From contig CAKTYE010000013.1 of NCBI GenBank assembly GCA_934631985.1, positions 1 to 45,648 of the forward strand: a stretch of 45,648 bases of DNA, read 5' to 3'. Of this stretch, positions 15,177-23,660 are shown piece after piece (within the stretch, counting starts at the first letter, position 1; each line of letters starts with the position of its first letter). Source of the stretch: an uncultured Clostridia bacterium. Its GTDB lineage: Bacteria; Bacillota; Clostridia; Christensenellales; Aristaeellaceae. The translations under genes were made by a program, and so were the position numbers. The notes beneath the pieces are model-generated. The model saw only the letters and a program-made list of their open reading frames with translations. It had not been told where the DNA came from and searched no databases.

Positions 15177-15251
15177 GATGGAGACCCCGGCTGCGGGATA
15201 GAATCTTGTTACAAATTGCAGGCGGCTGCACCTTTCCTGCGTACATGGACA

Positions 15252-15285
15252 AAGAAAAGGGAGCCGCCTCGCAGGAAGCGACTCC
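15252..15285 (-). terminator. Intrinsic terminator of the five-gene exported-protein operon
   Basis: On the minus strand GGAGTCGC (15285-15278) pairs with GCGGCTCC (15267-15260) over eight bp with one G-U pair, followed by CTTTTCTTT. It sits just after the stop of the Lgt-like gene and before the next promoter. Confidence 0.78.
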
Positions 15286-15293
15286 GAATGGCT

Positions 15294-16277
15294 TTATTCC
15301 GTTCGTTTGCGCATGGGCAGCACACTGGCGATCAATCCCAGGCAAGCAATGCCCATGATCAGATAGCAGCCCGATACGGGCAGCCATTCCAGCCACACGA
15401 TCTTCTTTTCCACGCCAAACTCCATGGCGATGATCAGCAGCATGCAGCACAGCATCCCGATCCAGCTTTTCACCATGGCCCTGCCGCTGCCGGGCCGTGC
15501 CTTCACACACCAATAGAGCAGCACGCCCACCACCACCACGGCGCTCAGCACCTGCGACACGCGGACAAAGCCCCAGCGCAGCACACTGTCCTGACGCATA
15601 CTCTCGCCCAGCGCCTGCATGGACGCATACAGCAGCAGGAAGGTTGCCGCCTTGTTGCCCGGGCGCTTGGTGTGGGTGCGCAGCAGCGCAATGAAAATGA
15701 CCAGCGCAATAAGCGCCTCCGCGATATACACTGCCCAGTACCAGGTGTCCCAGCTTTCCCGATAATGTCCCAACGGGAAGAAGAACCAGCGCTCCGGGTC
15801 CTCCGGGCAGAAAAGACTCATGCCGCTTTCGCTGGCGAACCATTCCTCCATGTCCCAGCCATAGCCCTCGTCCGCAAGGCCTTCCGCCAGACGGCACAGG
15901 GCGATCATCAGCGCGGCGGGAGCCGCCAGCGCATCCAGCAGCTTGGGGGCGCTCTGCTTCGTCAGCCTTGCCGCGCACAGTGCCGCCAGAAAGCCGCCCA
16001 GCAGCGCGCCATATAGCACAAAGCCGCCGTCCGTCAGCTGGAAGAACCAATCCACGCCCTTTTGAAAAAACCAGCCAAACCGAATGAGACAATACGCCAG
16101 CCGCGCAAAGATCAGCCCCAGCGGCAGCGCCAGCAGCGCAAACCAGCTCAGCGTACCCGTCTTGATCTGCGCCTGCTTCATTTGCAGTCCTGCCACCAGC
16201 AGGGCCACCACTGCACTCAGCGCTACTGCAAGGCCATAGGCATATACCGTCACAGAGCCCAAGGTAAAGCTCACCAT
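15294..16277 (-). CDS. Divergent Lgt-like membrane protein
   Basis: A 327-residue polytopic protein related to prolipoprotein diacylglyceryl transferase, which moves diacylglycerol onto lipobox cysteines. Shared features are the N-terminal helix with an ARL motif, DGGFVLYGALLGGFLAA and ExxRxD near the C-terminal part (GESMRQDS). The key Lgt signature GRxGNFxNxE is replaced by CRLAEGLADEGYG: the Arg is kept but the two Asn positions are lost. Catalytic activity as a classical Lgt is therefore doubtful. A bona fide lgt is present at 22433-23575. The ATG lies three bases behind the glycosidase stop, with GGAGGAG embedded in that gene's final codons, so it is translationally coupled and is the last gene of the operon. 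Confidence 0.82.
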   Translation of the reverse strand: MVSFTLGSVTVYAYGLAVALSAVVALLVAGLQMKQAQIKTGTLSWFALLALPLGLIFARLAYCLIRFGWFFQKGVDWFFQLTDGGFVLYGALLGGFLAALCAARLTKQSAPKLLDALAAPAALMIALCRLAEGLADEGYGWDMEEWFASESGMSLFCPEDPERWFFFPLGHYRESWDTWYWAVYIAEALIALVIFIALLRTHTKRPGNKAATFLLLYASMQALGESMRQDSVLRWGFVRVSQVLSAVVVVGVLLYWCVKARPGSGRAMVKSWIGMLCCMLLIIAMEFGVEKKIVWLEWLPVSGCYLIMGIACLGLIASVLPMRKRTE

Positions 16278-16280
16278 CTG

Positions 16281-17177
16281 TTACTCCTCCGTATAAGCCG
16301 AAGCGAAATACAGAATGTCGCAAATCTGACGGGAGTCCGGGTTCTTGTGAATGCGCGTACCGTTGACCACCACGTTGGTGGAGCCGCCGCCATCCAGGTT
16401 ATAGGCCAGACGGCAATCCGGGAACAGCTCCTTGATGTAGTCCGCAAAGTCCATCATCGTCATGCCGGAGGAGGCATCCGCGCGTCCGTCGCACTCCACA
16501 ATGGCGTATTCCAGGGTGCCTGTCTGCACAATGGCAACGCGCTGCATCTTGTAGCGATACTGGAACTCCCGGGTGGTGATCTCCTGCACCTCGCCGTCCT
16601 CCACCAGCACAGGCCCCAGCGTGAAGGTGTTGATGACCTTACGATCCGCAGGCAACGTATTCGTCAGAAAATCCTGAATGTCTGCGCTCTGGGCGTTGCG
16701 CACGGCATAGAAATCGCCCTGATCGTCAATGAACAGCACGTCCCGCTTGCCGTTGGGCGCATCGCGGTACAGTTGTCCCTGCCGCACCAGATAGCCGAAA
16801 TCATAATACTTGAAGAAGTCGCCGTTCACCGCCGCAATGGCGTTCACATGCTTCGCCAGCGCCGTGGCCTTCACATACTTGGTCTTGTCATAATCGTCCT
16901 CGCTCATGGCGGTGCGGATCTGCGAGGGATCGGCGATCTTCACCCGCACAATGGAGCATTTCACCTTCTTCACCGTGGTATGCTCCACCGTGACGGTAAT
17001 GGACGGGTCCGTATAATTTTCCGCGTCGGACCAGCCGCTTTCCAGGGCGGGATTGCCCGGCACCGTCTGCTCCAAGGGTAGGGGCGACACTTCTGCCAGC
17101 GCGGGCGAAGACACGGTGAGCGCGATGCAGCACAGCATCAGCGCCACGGCGATCCAGCGGATCACGTTGCTTTTCAT
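16281..17177 (-). CDS. Exported phosphodiester glycosidase family protein (NAGPA-type), copy 1
   Basis: A 298-residue exported protein of the NAGPA family. Characterised members remove GlcNAc from phosphodiester-linked sugars; bacterial members may act on teichoic-acid-like or other phosphodiester sugars. Motifs: NGDFF (about residue 118), a central LGPVLVEDG and the C-terminal YNLDGGGST. The signal peptide (MKSNVIRWIAVALMLCC..ALA|EV) is type I. It begins three bases behind the PIG-L stop, with AAGGAGG overlapping that gene's end. It is a paralogue of the first gene of the same operon; both share VRVKIADPSQIRTA-like and NGDFF/NLDGG segments. The substrate is inferred only. Confidence 0.87.
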   Translation of the reverse strand: MKSNVIRWIAVALMLCCIALTVSSPALAEVSPLPLEQTVPGNPALESGWSDAENYTDPSITVTVEHTTVKKVKCSIVRVKIADPSQIRTAMSEDDYDKTKYVKATALAKHVNAIAAVNGDFFKYYDFGYLVRQGQLYRDAPNGKRDVLFIDDQGDFYAVRNAQSADIQDFLTNTLPADRKVINTFTLGPVLVEDGEVQEITTREFQYRYKMQRVAIVQTGTLEYAIVECDGRADASSGMTMMDFADYIKELFPDCRLAYNLDGGGSTNVVVNGTRIHKNPDSRQICDILYFASAYTEE

Positions 17178-17180
17178 GGG

Positions 17181-18374
17181 TCACAGACCTCCTTGCGTTT
17201 GTGTGGAAATATGCTCCATCAGGTCGTTATGCGCCTCGTCCTCCCCCACGGTGGAGTAGGCCAGACCAAACTTCGCGTTGTCGAACATGTCGTGGGGAAC
17301 GACCTGGAACATGTATTTCACGCCGTTTTTCATGGTGCAGCTGAAACCCTGCTGGCTCTTGTGGCACTTGAAGGCCTCCTGGGCCGCCTCCAGCGGCGTG
17401 CGCCCGCCGAGGGCCTCGCTGGGCGTTTCCCAGTCCATCATCAGCTCCCCCTCCTCCCACAGGTGAAGGTAGAGCTTCTTCGGCTGCCAGGTCAGCTCCC
17501 GCTCATGGTCACGGATCAGGGCCAGCATGGTCGCGCCTGCCACCCGATGTGCGCCGTGACCATATTCGCCCTGCAAATCATGCGCCACCACGACCTCGGG
17601 CTGAAGGGTGTCAATGACGTTTGCCACCGCGTCCAGCACGTTGTCCCGGCCCCACAGGGCAAAGCCCTTGTCCAGTGTGCGGGTGAAGCGGTCCTTGAAG
17701 GACAGCACCGTCGGATATTCCCGCAGACCCGCCGTCCACAGACCGTCCAGCAGCTCATGCAGGCGACGCTCGCAGGAGAAAGTCAGGTAGCACACGGAAA
17801 CGTGCAGCTGCCGCTCCACCGCGTAATAGGGGATCAGGCCGCCGAAAAAAATATACTCGTCATCCGGGTGCGCCACCAGCAGCAGCAAGTCTGCCTTTTC
17901 GGGGCTGGGCTGCCAGTTCTGCACCCATGCGGGCAACTCCCCTTGGGACAGCAGCCGCACCTCGGTGATATTCATGACCGTTCCTTCCAGCGGCGAAAGG
18001 CGAAAGCGGCAGGTTCCCGGCAGCGTCACATATTCATGGGACATACCCCGGTCGCCGCAGGTGGCATAGGGTTCAAAGTCCGTGCCGTTCCACACCTCGA
18101 GCTTCGACGGGGTCGGCTCACTGGTCCACGTCAGATACATGCCGTAGGCGGGGCTGTCCTCGGGGAGCTGCCCCTCCACCCACATGTCATACTTGGCAGG
18201 CACCTCAAAGGGCATGTTCAGCTTGCCGTCCGTCAGGCGAAACAGCTTGCTGCGATAGGCTGCGCTGAAGGTACATTGGCTGGTCAGCTCCTCTGCCTCC
18301 TGCGCCTGCGCACAACTCAGCGCCAGCACTGCCAGCAGCGTCAGCGCCAGCAGCAGCCAGGTCTTGCGTTTCAT
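17181..18374 (-). CDS. Exported PIG-L family deacetylase with N-terminal beta domain
   Basis: A 397-residue exported protein. The C-terminal half is a PIG-L/LmbE-type zinc-dependent N-deacetylase: AHPDDE at about 168-173 and the downstream zinc ligands in GEYGHGAHRVAG. Such enzymes deacetylate GlcNAc-containing substrates. Residues 30-150 form a beta-rich, galactose-binding-like region (TWTSEPTPSKLEVWNGTDF) that may bind glycan. A type I signal peptide ends AQA|QE. The ATG at 18374 is favoured because the GTG-free upstream ATG at 18380 abuts the GGGGAGGG ribosome site, whereas 18374 has six-base spacing. Fourth-to-last in a tight operon with an RCC1 protein and two glycosidases. Confidence 0.87.
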   Translation of the reverse strand: MKRKTWLLLALTLLAVLALSCAQAQEAEELTSQCTFSAAYRSKLFRLTDGKLNMPFEVPAKYDMWVEGQLPEDSPAYGMYLTWTSEPTPSKLEVWNGTDFEPYATCGDRGMSHEYVTLPGTCRFRLSPLEGTVMNITEVRLLSQGELPAWVQNWQPSPEKADLLLLVAHPDDEYIFFGGLIPYYAVERQLHVSVCYLTFSCERRLHELLDGLWTAGLREYPTVLSFKDRFTRTLDKGFALWGRDNVLDAVANVIDTLQPEVVVAHDLQGEYGHGAHRVAGATMLALIRDHERELTWQPKKLYLHLWEEGELMMDWETPSEALGGRTPLEAAQEAFKCHKSQQGFSCTMKNGVKYMFQVVPHDMFDNAKFGLAYSTVGEDEAHNDLMEHISTQTQGGL

Positions 18375-18392
18375 GTGCATCCCTCCCCGCCG

Positions 18393-19568
18393 TCAAGGAT
18401 TGCCCGGGTCGTTCCAGGTGCAGTCCACCAGGTTCAGCCCCGTGTTCATCCAGTTCGGGACGTAGTAGCGCATGGAGTGGAACGCGCCCACCTGACCATA
18501 CTCATTGCAGCCATTGCCATACACCACGCCGTCCGCCGTGAGGATATAGCTTTGCAGGCTGCCCACCGCCGCGTCGATCACGCCGCTTTCCGGGCAGGCC
18601 GCATGAGCAATATCCCGCCAGGGACGCTTGCCGTTGCCCACCTGACCGTGATACACGCCGCCCCAGGTCCACAGCCCGCCATCCTCCGTCAGCGCAGAGG
18701 TATGGGAGTTGTAGGCATAGACCTTCTTGATCTTGAGGCCCTCAGGCAGTGCCACCTTCACCGGCACATTGGTCTTTTTGTTCACGTTATCCACGCCCAG
18801 CTGCCAGTAATCATTGCGGCCCCAGGCCCACAGCACGCCGTCCGCATCCAGGCCGAAGCCGATGTCGCCGCCGCAGGCCAGTTGGGTGAACCGTCCGCTG
18901 ATGGACAGCTTTACAGGGGTCAGAATATTCTTGTAATTGCTGGCGTCCACCAGCTGACCATACTCGTTGTCACCCCAGCCCCAGATGTCGCCATTCTTGT
19001 CCAGCGCCATACAGAACTTGCCGCCGCACTGAATGTCCACAATATCCGTCAAGCCTAGCTTCACGGGCGCTTTGGCGCTCTTGCGGGTACCGTCGCCGAT
19101 CTGTCCGTTGCTGTTGCGGCCCCAGGCATACACCTCGCCGTCCGCCGTGCGGGCCAGGCACTGACCAAAGCCGCAGGCGATCTGCGCAATGTTCTCCAGC
19201 CCCGGGATCTGCGTGGGGGTGAAGATATGGCTGCCGCCCTCCGGCAGGCCCTGCTGACCATAATTGTTGTAGCCGCAGGTGTACACCGTGCCATCCTGCA
19301 TCAGAAACAGCGTGTTCACGTTGCCGCACTGCACATCCACAATCTGTGTGCCGTCCAGCCCCACTGCCGCAGCCTTGGGCAGATAGACTCGCTTATTGTT
19401 GCCGTTGCCAAGCTGACCGTTAGCGTTGTCGCCCCAGCCCCATACGCCGCCCTGCGCGTCCACGGCAATGCCGAAGCTGCCGCCCGCCCGCACCAGCGGC
19501 TCCGCCAGGGCGGTGCAGGTCAGGGTCAAAAGCAGCATAAGTATCAGCAGAAATCCCTTGCGCTTCAT
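18393..19568 (-). CDS. Exported RCC1-repeat beta-propeller protein
   Basis: A 391-residue exported protein made almost wholly of RCC1 repeats, each with the pattern V.xWG.N..GQLG and a following I..V.CG segment. About seven repeats fit one seven-bladed propeller. The signal peptide MKRKGFLLILMLLLTLTCTALA|EP is type I. RCC1 propellers are protein- or ligand-binding scaffolds. Bacterial secreted members are common, but few have known roles. AAGGAGG lies ten bases before the ATG. It sits between the first glycosidase (22-base gap) and the deacetylase (18-base gap), so it may scaffold or dock those enzymes at the surface; that is inference. Confidence 0.9.
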   Translation of the reverse strand: MKRKGFLLILMLLLTLTCTALAEPLVRAGGSFGIAVDAQGGVWGWGDNANGQLGNGNNKRVYLPKAAAVGLDGTQIVDVQCGNVNTLFLMQDGTVYTCGYNNYGQQGLPEGGSHIFTPTQIPGLENIAQIACGFGQCLARTADGEVYAWGRNSNGQIGDGTRKSAKAPVKLGLTDIVDIQCGGKFCMALDKNGDIWGWGDNEYGQLVDASNYKNILTPVKLSISGRFTQLACGGDIGFGLDADGVLWAWGRNDYWQLGVDNVNKKTNVPVKVALPEGLKIKKVYAYNSHTSALTEDGGLWTWGGVYHGQVGNGKRPWRDIAHAACPESGVIDAAVGSLQSYILTADGVVYGNGCNEYGQVGAFHSMRYYVPNWMNTGLNLVDCTWNDPGNP

Positions 19569-19590
19569 TTGGAAAAAGCCTCCTTAGCCT

Positions 19591-20469
19591 TTATGGCTGC
19601 AATGTACCGAAATAAATGGTATCGCTGACCGAGCGGATCTTGCCCGAGGACAGGCTGTTGATCTTCTCGTTGTTCAGCACCACGGTGCTGGACGAGCCGC
19701 CGTCCAGGTTATAGGCGTTGACACAGCCCAGTTCCTTGCAAAGCTGCGCCATCTGCAGCAGGTCAAAGCCCACGGATCCCTTGTTCTCCGGGCCTTCCGT
19801 GGCAACGATCAGATAGGATAGCTTGTCCAGCTGACCGATGGCGATGCGCTGGGTCTTCTTGCCCTTGCCATTGTCGATGTGTACCTCGTCCAGGCTTTCC
19901 AGCGCCTTGCCGTCAATGACCAGTCCGGGGCCAAAGCAGAACGCCTGCACTACCTCGCCCGGGAAAGCCTCATAGGCCTCCTTCGTGGTGGGCGACAGGA
20001 TGGTGAAGTCTCCGTTCGCATCAATGATGAGGGTGTCGCGGCCCTTGCGGGGCTTCATGCGCACCACCTGGGTATTGCGCACCACAATGCCCTCGTTGTG
20101 ATAGCTGAAAAAGTCTCCGTTGATGGCAAGCACCGCATTGTAATGCTTCGCCATCACCGCCACCGGCGCGGTGCGCTTTGCCTTCAGGTTGCTGGTCGCC
20201 GTTCCTGTGCGAAGCTGAGACGGGTCGGCAATTTTCACATACACCAGCATCACATCGGTATCGTTGCGGCGGATGGTCTCCACCCGCACGTCGATGGAAG
20301 CGTCATGATACCCGCTGTTATCCGGCAGATAACAGTCTGCATGCGGCACAATCGGCATGACCTCCTCCGTCCACGGCACCGGCGTAAAGGCCTCCTCCGC
20401 GCCGGCGCTTCCCGCCAGACACACAAGGCAGCACAGCAGCGTCATGAGTTTGCGCAAGAAATGCTTCAC
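19591..20469 (-). CDS. Exported phosphodiester glycosidase family protein (NAGPA-type), copy 2
   Basis: A 292-residue exported NAGPA-type protein and first gene of the operon. It shares with copy 1 (16281-17177) the segments VYVKIADPSQLRTG, NGDFFSY, FGPGLVIDG and YNLDGGSSS. The signal peptide (MKHFLRKLMTLLCCLVCLAGSAGA|EE) is type I. Translation starts at GTG (20469), five bases after GGGGGAG; no in-frame ATG is better placed. A promoter lies at 20530-20558. The two copies are clearly diverged, so they may differ in substrate. The presence of two such enzymes with a PIG-L deacetylase points to processing of an amino-sugar-containing surface polymer. Confidence 0.87.
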   Translation of the reverse strand: MKHFLRKLMTLLCCLVCLAGSAGAEEAFTPVPWTEEVMPIVPHADCYLPDNSGYHDASIDVRVETIRRNDTDVMLVYVKIADPSQLRTGTATSNLKAKRTAPVAVMAKHYNAVLAINGDFFSYHNEGIVVRNTQVVRMKPRKGRDTLIIDANGDFTILSPTTKEAYEAFPGEVVQAFCFGPGLVIDGKALESLDEVHIDNGKGKKTQRIAIGQLDKLSYLIVATEGPENKGSVGFDLLQMAQLCKELGCVNAYNLDGGSSSTVVLNNEKINSLSSGKIRSVSDTIYFGTLQP

Positions 20470-20529
20470 TGGGTCTCCCCCTTTTGCAGCTGCTTCCCGA
20501 TAGGCGCACAGCTTTCCATTTCACCTGAT

Positions 20530-20558
20530 AGAATACCACAAATCCCCTATCCCGTAAA
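20530..20558 (-). promoter_or_regulatory. Promoter of the exported glycosidase/RCC1/deacetylase operon
   Basis: On the minus strand TTTACG (20558-20553), a 17-base spacer and TATTCT (20535-20530), the latter preceded by TGG as an extended -10. The start codon is about 60 bases downstream. Confidence 0.55.
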
Positions 20559-20590
20559 GGCAACACACGGCGTTTCCGGGATTTCCGCAG

Positions 20591-20610
20591 AAAAAAAGCT
20601 CGTCAGCTCA
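20591..20610 (-). terminator. Weak putative terminator of the lgt-recX operon
   Basis: On the minus strand a short AGCT-gacg-AGCT stem overlaps the recX stop and is followed by seven T residues. The T run is strong but the stem is short. Confidence 0.35.
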
Positions 20611-21214
20611 GCACCTGTGTCGCAGCATTTTTCGCGTCATCCCAGTCGAACCCCCGGCGTACCAGCGCCTGGGTCAGCTTCTGCCGCGCCTTGTAAGGCT
20701 CCTCCCGGGCGTAGCGGGGCGCGAGCTTTTCTGCAAGGCGCAGGCATGCGGCCTCGTCGGCCTCCTCGTCCACCTGCTCCAGCGCCGCTTCCGCCGTCTC
20801 CCGGTCAACGCCCTTGCGCTGCAATTCCTGGGCAATGCGCCGCTTGCCGAGGGTGCGCCCGCTGCGGGCCTCCACCCATTGGCGGGCAAAGTCCGCGTCA
20901 TCCAGCAAATGCTCCCGTTCCAGCTTGTACAGCACCATTTCCACCGTGGACGGACGATAGCCGCAGCGCAGCAGACAGCCCTTCAGCTCCCGACGGCTTC
21001 GCGCCCGGGCCGTCAGATACACCACCGCACGATCCAGCGCATGGCGGTACTGCCGCACCATCAGCCAGTTGTCATATTCCTCTAAATCAAGGGACTGCCC
21101 TTCCTCCAGCGGACGCTCGCGAAACAGGCTGATGGGCACCAGCACGTCCTGATCCAGATTCAGGGTGACGCGCATTTTCCCCCGCTCCCTGCGGATGCCC
21201 GTGATCACGTCCAT
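20603..21214 (-). CDS. recX: RecX family regulatory protein
   Basis: RecX modulates RecA filaments and so limits recombination and the SOS response. The 203-residue, helix-rich, charged protein has the repeated three-helix layout of the family: SRRELKGCLLRCGYRPSTVEMVLYKLEREHLLDDADFARQWVEAR, then the KRRIAQELQRKGV repeat and the C-terminal RQKLTQALVRRGFDWDDAKNA. The first 65 residues form a beta-rich extension (MRVTLNLDQDVLVPISLF), common in Clostridia. The start overlaps the end of the serine hydrolase gene by ten bases, indicating coupling. An internal Met at residue 14 is an alternative start. The usual neighbour recA is not in the window. Confidence 0.9.
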   Translation of the reverse strand: MDVITGIRRERGKMRVTLNLDQDVLVPISLFRERPLEEGQSLDLEEYDNWLMVRQYRHALDRAVVYLTARARSRRELKGCLLRCGYRPSTVEMVLYKLEREHLLDDADFARQWVEARSGRTLGKRRIAQELQRKGVDRETAEAALEQVDEEADEAACLRLAEKLAPRYAREEPYKARQKLTQALVRRGFDWDDAKNAATQVLS

Positions 21215-22401
21215 GCGTCGTTCTCCTTCTGGAAGGCCCAGCGCAGGATGTCCCGGTTGAACCGTCCCAGGCGACCCACCCGCGCCTCGCTTGCGCCGCC
21301 GTTGAGCAGCACTACCCGGCGGCCCGTTCCTTCCTCATAGAACGCGCCGTCCGCACAGCCGTAGGCAAAGCCCTGATGCCCCACGATACGATGGGGCGAC
21401 AAGGCAGGATCGTCGATCAACAGCAGCCCCAGTCCATAGCTCAGCGTAGGTGAAAGCTCCCCGTAGCAGGCATGCACGGCGGTCATCTCCGCCACGGACG
21501 CCGGGGACAGATACGCCTGCCCCTGCCACACGCCCTGCTGCGCCAGCATGGTCAGCAGGTTGTCCAGGCTTGCCGCATCCGTATACAGGCTGCCTGCGGC
21601 ATAGCCGAAATGATGGGCCGGGTCCGCCGTAGTCAGCGGCTTTGCCTGACGACTTTTCTCTACCTTCCAGCTCTTGTGAGGACGGTATGGCAGCACCCGG
21701 CTGATAGGCAGGGTCTTTTCCGCGTCCAGTTGGGTCATATCCAATGTGGCGTGCATGTCCAGGGGCTGAAATACCTCCCGCTGGTACACCGTCTCGATGC
21801 ACTCCCCCGTCACCTGTTCGATCAGACTGCCCAGCAGCCCAAAGGCGAAATTGCAGTAGGCGAAGGTCTCTCCCGGCTTGCTTTCGCACACGCCCGCACT
21901 TTGCAGCACTTCGTCATACGTCCCCTGCCGCGCAAACGTCTCGTCATAAGCCGGGGTATCCCGCAGCCCGGAGCGATGGCTGAGCACCTGCTCCAGCGTC
22001 GCCTGCCGCAGGGGCGCGTCCGCAGGCAGGGTGCAGGGCAGCAGGGCAAACAACCTGTCGCTCAGGCGAAGCAGTCCCTTTTCCTGCAAGCGCAGGATGC
22101 ACAGTGCCGTCGCCATTTTGGTGATGGACGCCACCCGGAACACCGTGGCAGGCGTGACCGTGCGCTTGGGCGAGGTCTTCAGCGAGGAGCAGATCTGCGT
22201 CCACAGCTTGCCGTCATCCAGCAGCAGGGTGCCGCCCAGCATATGATGCCGCTTGAACAGCCGCCCGGGGCCATAGTCCGGGGACAGGGGCAGCGTTTCA
22301 TCCTCCCGGTAGCGATAAAGCACCTGCTGGGTGGCTACGCTGGGCGCAGCCAAAATCAGGCCCAGACGGTACAATTGATTCTTGAAAGGCGTATCCGGCA
22401 T
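21205..22401 (-). CDS. Serine hydrolase of the beta-lactamase (class C-like) family
   Basis: A 398-residue penicillin-binding-protein-like serine hydrolase. The nucleophile motif S-I-T-K is at 92-95 and the Y-C-N motif at 182-184; a GHQGFAYG segment replaces the KTG-type third motif, as in esterase and D-aminopeptidase relatives. No signal peptide or membrane helix is seen, so it may be cytosolic, which is unusual if the substrate is peptidoglycan. The ATG at 22401 is selected because AAAGGAGA lies just upstream; the frame is open to 22476, into lgt. It overlaps recX by ten bases and lies 31 bases behind lgt, so all three are probably one transcript. Substrate unknown. Confidence 0.88.
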   Translation of the reverse strand: MPDTPFKNQLYRLGLILAAPSVATQQVLYRYREDETLPLSPDYGPGRLFKRHHMLGGTLLLDDGKLWTQICSSLKTSPKRTVTPATVFRVASITKMATALCILRLQEKGLLRLSDRLFALLPCTLPADAPLRQATLEQVLSHRSGLRDTPAYDETFARQGTYDEVLQSAGVCESKPGETFAYCNFAFGLLGSLIEQVTGECIETVYQREVFQPLDMHATLDMTQLDAEKTLPISRVLPYRPHKSWKVEKSRQAKPLTTADPAHHFGYAAGSLYTDAASLDNLLTMLAQQGVWQGQAYLSPASVAEMTAVHACYGELSPTLSYGLGLLLIDDPALSPHRIVGHQGFAYGCADGAFYEEGTGRRVVLLNGGASEARVGRLGRFNRDILRWAFQKENDAWT

Positions 22402-22432
22402 AAAGCGTCTCCTTTCGTACAAGGACAGGTTC

Positions 22433-23575
22433 TTACAGCTTCGCGTTCTCTGCGCTGGGGGCTGGCTGCATGGCAAAGGGATACGCGCTCCCCGCCGCAG
22501 CGATCATCGCCAGACTGAACAGGCCGCACAGCAGAATAGTCGTCAGTGTCGTGGTGGGCTTTCCCGCCAGATACACATACAGCGCCATTTCCCCCGCCAG
22601 TGCCGCCGCACCGGGCAGCAGCCTCCAGCGTTCCCTGCCGGGATGGCTGACCGCCAGCGCCGTCAGTCCCCCTGCCGCCAGACCGCACTGCACCACAAAC
22701 ACCGCGCGATAGCCCACATAAGCCTCCGTGGGGGCGGGCAGCAGGTATGCGCCCACGGCAAAGGCAAGCCCGACCCCTGCGCCCAGCATCAGCGCCGAGC
22801 GCTTTGCTCCATGCAGCCCGTGATACAGCATCAGCGCAAGGACGATCAGGCAGCCCACCACGCTGAGCAGCTGGGAAATGCGCGTGGAGCCGCTGGTCGT
22901 CATCAGGCTGTCCATGCGCAGTCCCTCGATCAGCTGACGGCCCGCGCCATACAGCAGCACATACCATCCGAACAAATCGCCCGGGCGGCTGCACTTTTTC
23001 CGCAGGCAGCGCAGCGTGACAAACACCCCGAAATCCCACAGGGATTCATAAAAGAAGGTCGCCATGTGCCACACCTGCGCGCCGCCCTCCGGGATCAGCA
23101 CCGCCATGGGAAACCATTGCAGCGCGGGAGCCGTGATGGGCAGGCCGTAGGCTTCCATATTAAAATAATTGCCCCAGCGTCCAATGCACTGTGCCAGCGC
23201 CAGCCCCGGAACAATCATATCCGTCAGCGTCAGCAGCTTCAGCTTACGCTTTCTGGCGAACACCATCGCTGCCAGAAACCCGCCGATCAGTCCGCCATAG
23301 ATCGCCAGACCGCCCTTCCAGATTTCCAGCACCGCAATGGGATTTTCCCGGAAAAGATCCCAGGTAAAGGCCACATAATACAGCCGCGCACCCACAATGC
23401 CGCAGGGGATCAGCCACAGCGCCAGGTCAATGATGGTATCCTTGGGCAGGCCCCGGCGCTTCTCCTCCCCCTGCGCCAGCAGCAGCGCCACCAGCATGCC
23501 CGTGACCATGGTCACGCTGTACCAGGGCAGGGAACCGAAAATGTATCGACTTGCGGGCATTGCCAACGCTTGCAT
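22433..23575 (-). CDS. lgt: Prolipoprotein diacylglyceryl transferase
   Basis: Transfers diacylglyceryl from phosphatidylglycerol to the lipobox Cys of prolipoproteins in the cytoplasmic membrane. Diagnostic motifs: VGARLYYV, WKGGLAIYGGLIGGF, the GRWGNYFNMEAYG signature and EGLRMDSL near the C-terminal catalytic region. At 380 residues it is longer than usual (about 260-290). About 100 extra residues at the C-terminus add further hydrophobic helices (ALMLGAGVGLAFAVGAYLL, LAAGGLTALAV and LLCGLFSLAMIAAAG). The ATG follows GAGGAGGAG. It has the strongest promoter seen in the window (23608-23636). The divergent Lgt-like gene at 15294 is a paralogue. Confidence 0.94.
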   Translation of the reverse strand: MQALAMPASRYIFGSLPWYSVTMVTGMLVALLLAQGEEKRRGLPKDTIIDLALWLIPCGIVGARLYYVAFTWDLFRENPIAVLEIWKGGLAIYGGLIGGFLAAMVFARKRKLKLLTLTDMIVPGLALAQCIGRWGNYFNMEAYGLPITAPALQWFPMAVLIPEGGAQVWHMATFFYESLWDFGVFVTLRCLRKKCSRPGDLFGWYVLLYGAGRQLIEGLRMDSLMTTSGSTRISQLLSVVGCLIVLALMLYHGLHGAKRSALMLGAGVGLAFAVGAYLLPAPTEAYVGYRAVFVVQCGLAAGGLTALAVSHPGRERWRLLPGAAALAGEMALYVYLAGKPTTTLTTILLCGLFSLAMIAAAGSAYPFAMQPAPSAENAKL

Positions 23576-23607
23576 CGTCGTCTCCTCCTCATGTCTTGCG
23601 AAGTTTC

Positions 23608-23636
23608 ATTATAGAGTGCCACGCGGGGGGTGTCAA
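23608..23636 (-). promoter_or_regulatory. Perfect-consensus sigma-A promoter of the lgt operon
   Basis: On the minus strand TTGACA (23636-23631), exactly 17 bases, then TATAAT (23613-23608). Every position matches the consensus. The leader to the lgt ATG is about 25 bases. Confidence 0.9.
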
Positions 23637-23660
23637 GTATACGAAAAGCCTGTGCGTCAG

